From CAXXOK01 sp963675925 (lineage in GTDB: Bacteria > Bacillota > Clostridia > Christensenellales > Aristaeellaceae): 64,000 nucleotides of DNA. A program made the position numbers and the translations under genes. The DNA is taken from contig CAXXIB010000003.1 in assembly GCA_963675925.2 (NCBI GenBank), positions 434,001 through 498,000 on the forward strand, read 5' to 3'. The stretch's first letter is position 1. Each line of letters starts with the position of its first letter. Below, one piece after another: positions 60,689 through 64,000 of the stretch. The notes beneath the pieces are model-generated. The model had not been told where the DNA came from and did not search any database. It worked only from the letters and a program-made list of their open reading frames with translations.

Positions 60689-61072
60689 TTATTCCTCGTC
60701 GCCTTCGAGTGTATCCTCATCGAACGTTGCTTCCGCTACGCGGATTAACTGATCCAGCAGATCCTGGTCTTCTACGGGCACGAACTCTTCCGATTCATCG
60801 TCTTCTTCCGAAGGTACGACCTTCATCACATAGAGTTCCATCGTTACTTCATCTTGGCAATCTTCGTGTCCGCAATCGCAGTGGTCATGGTCGCTGTCCG
60901 CTTCTTGGACATCGCCCAGGATAACGTACTCTTCACCGTTATAAAAGAAATAGCGGATGACTTCCAGGAGAAGGGTATTGCCGTCTTCGTCGACAGCTTC
61001 AATGAGATCCACGTTCTCCATTTCGTCTGCGGCCATACCACTGGTGGTTTGGTCTTCGTCTTTGTTGTACAA
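60689..61072 (-). CDS. DUF1292 protein with a His/Cys-rich insert
   Basis: 127 residues from a TTG at 61072, six bases after GGGGGG; the open frame extends to 61123 but without a ribosome site there. The core matches DUF1292 (YrzB): VDLIEAVDEDGNTLLLEVI, FFYNGEEYVILGDV, ELYVMKVV. Between the last two core strands lies an insert with the pattern HDHCDCGHEDC, three His and three Cys within eleven residues, not usual in this family. C-terminus very acidic. Function unknown; the usual ruvX/yrzL neighbours are absent. Own promoter upstream. Confidence 0.85.
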   Translation of the reverse strand: MYNKDEDQTTSGMAADEMENVDLIEAVDEDGNTLLLEVIRYFFYNGEEYVILGDVQEADSDHDHCDCGHEDCQDEVTMELYVMKVVPSEEDDESEEFVPVEDQDLLDQLIRVAEATFDEDTLEGDEE

Positions 61073-61127
61073 CGGAATCCCCCCGCTTTCCGAGCCATAC
61101 TTTTCCGATTGTTTCGGGCTCAATATA

Positions 61128-61155
61128 AGTATACACCTTCTGAAGAAATTATCAA
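61128..61155 (-). promoter_or_regulatory. promoter of the DUF1292 gene
   Basis: Minus strand TTGATA (61150-61155), 16 bases, TATACT (61128-61133); ~50 bases to the TTG start. Confidence 0.7.
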
Positions 61156-61342
61156 GTACCCATCTCTGTATACATAATAATTATGCATTTAACGACTGCT
61201 CTTTATAATTACACTACATTCCATTTCCCTTGTATTCTATGGGTTTGTGAAAGTCTTGGTAGTATATATCTTCATCCAAACAAGCAGCATTACCGATCAG
61301 AATTTACAATCATAATCTTACTCAATCACATAACGAAGTCGA

Positions 61343-61377
61343 TATAAAAACAACGGCGAACAATGCCGCCGTTGTTT
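61343..61377 (-). terminator. terminator of the peptide transporter operon
   Basis: AAACAACGGCG (61348-61358) pairs perfectly with CGCCGTTGTTT (61367-61377); on the minus strand the stem is followed by TTTTTATATC. Confidence 0.9.
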
Positions 61378-61392
61378 ATGTTACTGCTTACG

Positions 61393-61632
61393 CTACCAAA
61401 TCAATGTCAGTAAGAAAACCACTAAGGCGATTGCACCCATTATGGTCAACCCGACAAAAAGCCCGGCCAGGGTTGCGTTGTATGCCACATGCCATGCTTC
61501 CTTCTTGGTTGCGTTGGTTGTCGGACTGAGCTTATCAGCCTTGACTTTCCGGAATGTTTTCCGGGGCCTGAGCCCATCCACATCCATACTGACGATAACG
61601 CGACCGTCATCATCATCGTATTGTTTCTTCAT
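61393..61632 (-). CDS. small membrane protein of unknown function
   Basis: 79 residues from ATG 61632, two bases after the DppF-like stop; no ribosome site of its own, so translation is probably coupled. Acidic start (KKQYDDDDGRV), basic middle (RPRKTFRKVKADK), then one or two membrane segments at ~52-79 (LAGLFVGLTIMGAIALVVFLLTLIW) running to the C-terminus. The terminator follows directly. Family not recognised. Confidence 0.65.
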   Translation of the reverse strand: MKKQYDDDDGRVIVSMDVDGLRPRKTFRKVKADKLSPTTNATKKEAWHVAYNATLAGLFVGLTIMGAIALVVFLLTLIW

Positions 61633-61634
61633 GA

Positions 61635-62600
61635 TCAATCATACAAATGGCAGGCAACTTGGCGGCCTTCCACAGTCTTCAGCTCCGGAATCTCGTGCTT
61701 GCAGCGTTCCATGCACTCCGAACAGCGGGTGTGAAACTTGCAGCCGGATGGCGGATTGGCAGGCGACGGGATGCTGCCCTGCAAAATAATACGGTTCATT
61801 TTCACATCGGGATCGGGCATGGGAATGGCCGAAAACAGCGCCTTGGTATAGGGATGCAGCGGCTTTTTAAAGATGACCTCCCGGTCGCCATACTCTACCA
61901 TCGATCCCAAATACATTACACCGACATCGCTTGAGATATGCTCAACAACCGATAAATCGTGCGAGATAAACAGGTACGCCATCCCGTACTCACGCTGTAT
62001 ATCGCTGAGCAGGTTGATAATCTGTGCCTGAATGGATACATCAAGCGCCGACACAGGTTCATCGCATACGATGAAATCCGGTTTCAGGGCCAGCGCACGG
62101 GCGATGCAAATTCTCTGCCGTTGTCCGCCGGAGAACTCATGCGGGTAACGGTCTTTGTGGTAGGACTGCAAACCGCAGTCTTCCATAATCTTGGTAATGT
62201 AATCGTCAAACTCCTCCGGCGGCACAATGTTATGCTCTCGAACACCTTCGCCGATGATCTCACCGACCGGAAGCCGGGGAGACAGACTGGAAAAGGGATC
62301 CTGAAAGATAATCTGCATGCGCGGGCGGATGCTGCGCAGTTCGTCCTTATGAAGGCCGAAGATATCGACACCATCAAACAGTACGGTACCATCTGTCTTG
62401 TCGTTCAGGCGCAGTAGTGTTTTACCAACCGTTGTCTTGCCACAGCCGGACTCACCCACGATACCCAGCGTACGGCCGCGCTCAATGGTAAAGCTAATAC
62501 CATCAACCGCGCGGACATAACCAGTCACCTGACTGAACAGGCCGTTTTTAATCGGGAAATATTTCTTCAGGTCTTTAACCTGGACCAGCGCATTGCTCAT
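61635..62600 (-). CDS. dppF: oligo/dipeptide ABC transporter ATP-binding protein, DppF/OppF-like
   Basis: 321 residues from ATG 62600 (ATGA overlap with the upstream gene). Walker A GESGCGKTTVGKTLL, Q loop IFQDPFSSLSPRL, signature FSGGQRQRICIARAL, Walker B DFIVCDEPVSALDVS, H loop FISHDLSVVEHIS, and the peptide-transporter C-terminal domain with cysteines CKFHTRCSECMERCKHE that in homologues binds a 4Fe-4S cluster. Energises uptake with DppD. Confidence 0.95.
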   Translation of the reverse strand: MSNALVQVKDLKKYFPIKNGLFSQVTGYVRAVDGISFTIERGRTLGIVGESGCGKTTVGKTLLRLNDKTDGTVLFDGVDIFGLHKDELRSIRPRMQIIFQDPFSSLSPRLPVGEIIGEGVREHNIVPPEEFDDYITKIMEDCGLQSYHKDRYPHEFSGGQRQRICIARALALKPDFIVCDEPVSALDVSIQAQIINLLSDIQREYGMAYLFISHDLSVVEHISSDVGVMYLGSMVEYGDREVIFKKPLHPYTKALFSAIPMPDPDVKMNRIILQGSIPSPANPPSGCKFHTRCSECMERCKHEIPELKTVEGRQVACHLYD

Positions 62601-63754
62601 ACGGGTTCGCTCCCCTCGGAATAGAGATAACAACTCACCTTATGCGTTGGCGATAAGGAGATTTCTGGCGGATACTTGCCGTTGCAGGCTGCAAGGCAGT
62701 GTTCGCACCTGTCTTTGAAATAGCAGTAGTCCGGCATATTGATAGGATTGGGAACGCTGCCAACGATGGAAAACAGCCGATCTACATGCTTGGCTACGTT
62801 GGGCTTGGACTGCATCAGGCCGATGGTATAGGGGTGTTTTGGATCATGGAAGATTTCGGAGGCTGTGCCCTTTTCCACAATACGGCCCGCATACATGACT
62901 ACGACATAGTCTGCCATTTCAGCAATAACACCAAGGTCATGCGTAATCAGCATGATGCTGGCGTTGATCTTGTCTTTCAGGGTACGAAGCAGATCCAGTA
63001 TTTGTGCCTGAATGGTCACATCCAGCGCGGTGGTCGGCTCGTCGGCAATGATCAGGCGCGGGTTACACGAAAGCGCCATGGCTATCATCACACGCTGGCG
63101 CATACCGCCGGAAAGTTCGTGCGGGTAGCGCATATACACGCCTTCGGCGTTGGCGATACCAACCATATCCAGCGACTCAATCGAGCGCTGCTTGACATCC
63201 TCTTTGCTCAACTCCGGCTGATGCAGTTTGATGACTTCGTCAATCTGTTTACCGATTCTAAACACGGGATTGAGGCTGGTCATCGGCTCCTGAAAAATCA
63301 TCGATACCACGTTACCGCGGATATTCTGCATTTCAGTTGTGGGGGTATTGATGACGTTATACACGCCATCGGATGTTTTTAAGCGAATTTCGCCCTCCAC
63401 GGTTTGCCCCTGAGGCCGCTGCACCAGTTGCATCAGTGACAGACTGGTTACGGACTTCCCGCAGCCGGATTCGCCCACAACGCCGACCGTTTTTCCCTCC
63501 GGAACATCGAACGATATGCCGTTGACGGCTTTCACGGTTCCGATATCGGTGAAGAAGTAGGTATGTACGTTATCAAACTCCACAACGTTGTTATCGTCGC
63601 GCATTTGTGTCATGTACTCGCTTTTGTCGGCGCGTTTGCGGTTGCGGCGTTTCTCCATTTCGTTGGTGATCCGCCGGTTTTCCCGGCTGATCTTCCTGGA
63701 CTCGTGCATGGAGATATAGTCTTGCCCTTTGTTGTTGCTCTTTTTAAATATCAT
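62597..63754 (-). CDS. dppD: oligo/dipeptide ABC transporter ATP-binding protein, DppD/OppD-like
   Basis: 385 residues. A charged ~50-residue N-terminal extension (KISRENRRITNEMEKRRNRK) precedes the ABC domain, which normally begins near residue 1; the ATG at 63754 has an acceptable AGGTAGG site and later ATGs do not. Walker A GESGCGKSVTSLSLMQ, signature LSGGMRQRVMIAMAL, Walker B LIIADEPTTALDVT, H loop LITHDLGVIAEMA, C-terminal cysteines CYFKDRCEHCLAAC. Ten bases after the permease gene. Confidence 0.94.
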   Translation of the reverse strand: MIFKKSNNKGQDYISMHESRKISRENRRITNEMEKRRNRKRADKSEYMTQMRDDNNVVEFDNVHTYFFTDIGTVKAVNGISFDVPEGKTVGVVGESGCGKSVTSLSLMQLVQRPQGQTVEGEIRLKTSDGVYNVINTPTTEMQNIRGNVVSMIFQEPMTSLNPVFRIGKQIDEVIKLHQPELSKEDVKQRSIESLDMVGIANAEGVYMRYPHELSGGMRQRVMIAMALSCNPRLIIADEPTTALDVTIQAQILDLLRTLKDKINASIMLITHDLGVIAEMADYVVVMYAGRIVEKGTASEIFHDPKHPYTIGLMQSKPNVAKHVDRLFSIVGSVPNPINMPDYCYFKDRCEHCLAACNGKYPPEISLSPTHKVSCYLYSEGSEPV

Positions 63755-63764
63755 TGCTGCTTAC

Positions 63765-64000
63765 CTACCTTTTCATTCTCGGGTCGAACGCATCGCGCAG
63801 TCCGTCACCGACAAAGTTGAAACCAAGCACGGTAAGCAGTATCAGTAGGCCTGCCGGAATCCAGATAAACCAGAAGTTTGTCATTACATACACATCGCTG
63901 GCCGCATTGATAATGGACCCCCAGGATGCCATCGGGTATTTAATACCCAGGCCCAGGAAGCTCAACACTGCTTCTGTGATGATAATGCTGCCAAGGCCCA
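63765..64000 (-). CDS. dppC: oligo/dipeptide ABC transporter permease, DppC/OppC-like, partial
   Basis: The last ~78 residues of the permease; the N-terminal part lies beyond the right edge. Visible: EAVLSFLGLGIKYPMASWGSII (the conserved loop contacting the ATPases and following helix), a final membrane helix WIPAGLLILLTVLGFNFVG, and the DppC ending GDGLRDAFDPRMKR. Confidence 0.93.
   Translation of the reverse strand, partial: GLGSIIITEAVLSFLGLGIKYPMASWGSIINAASDVYVMTNFWFIWIPAGLLILLTVLGFNFVGDGLRDAFDPRMKR

Larger units (their letters stand above)
61073..61392. other. 320-base intergenic region
   Basis: Contains the DUF1292 leader and promoter (61128-61155) and the transporter-operon terminator (61343-61377). 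The stretch 61160-61340 is AT-rich with no supported gene or RNA. Confidence 0.5.

Noticed and set aside
1..64000. CRISPR array, IS element, prophage or tRNA genes
   Set aside because: Scanning both strands showed no regularly spaced direct repeats, transposase or integrase genes, or T-arm-type tRNA patterns.

Overview
The window reads as a chromosomal segment of an anaerobic Gram-positive bacterium of class Clostridia. The evidence is pyruvate:ferredoxin oxidoreductase, an NfnAB electron-bifurcating pair, a DUF1292 protein, HslUV/TrmFO/TopA/DprA/RbgA in Bacillus-like order, a long-form HPF and strong sigma-A type promoters (several TTGACA/TATAAT-like boxes with 16-18 bp spacing). The DNA is visibly GC-leaning, so it is not a low-GC Clostridium; I cannot name a genus. 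There are no tRNAs, rRNAs, CRISPR arrays, transposases or phage genes: this is mostly core genome with a few accessory islands.

Layout. (1) 1-10.9 kb, minus strand: the partial PFOR gene with its own consensus promoter and a Rex-shaped palindrome, then a run ppk-cysE-cysS-comEA-like that continues into two carbohydrate genes (an MGH1-like glycosidase and an LplD-like family 4 glycosidase). (2) 11-14.9 kb, plus strand: a secreted GH10 xylanase, then a DUF512 radical SAM protein and der. (3) 14.9-23.8 kb, minus strand: argH; a three-gene ZorA/ZorB-like ion-channel motor cluster; hpf preceded by a structured intergenic region that may be a raiA-motif RNA; mnmA; a HAD phosphatase-thymidylate kinase fusion; and an Orn/Lys/Arg decarboxylase-family gene. 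(4) 24-27.5 kb, plus strand: an MFS transporter and a large zinc-ribbon membrane protein. (5) 27.5-46.9 kb, minus strand: glyA-yraN behind the SRP RNA gene; then the conserved block rbgA-rnhB-comM-dprA-topA-trmFO-hslV-hslU, into which a 1469-residue double glycosyltransferase gene is inserted; then rmuC, and recR-ebfC with a DUF4097 protein. (6) 47-53.3 kb, plus strand: rarA, a Spo0B-type histidine kinase, rplI-dnaB-yhaM and a lipoprotein. (7) 53.3-60.6 kb: a zinc-ribbon protein (minus), then a plus-strand XRE regulator, a NusG_II/Gx-transporter/FMN-binding trio resembling parts of flavin-based electron export systems, adenine deaminase, and ridA-nfnA-nfnB. (8) 60.7-64 kb, minus strand: a DUF1292 protein and the end of a peptide ABC transporter operon.

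Functionally, PFOR makes reduced ferredoxin and NfnAB couples reduced ferredoxin, NADH and NADPH; the FMN-binding trio may be a further outlet for electrons. The xylanase and the two glycosidases suggest plant-polysaccharide use. The most unusual items are the HAD-TMK fusion, the double GT-C protein, the ZorAB-like cluster with a third membrane protein, the flavinylation-type trio, the structured RNA before hpf, the Shine-Dalgarno-masking hairpin at rbgA, and a His/Cys-rich insert in the DUF1292 protein. All assignments come from reading the sequence; no database search was run.
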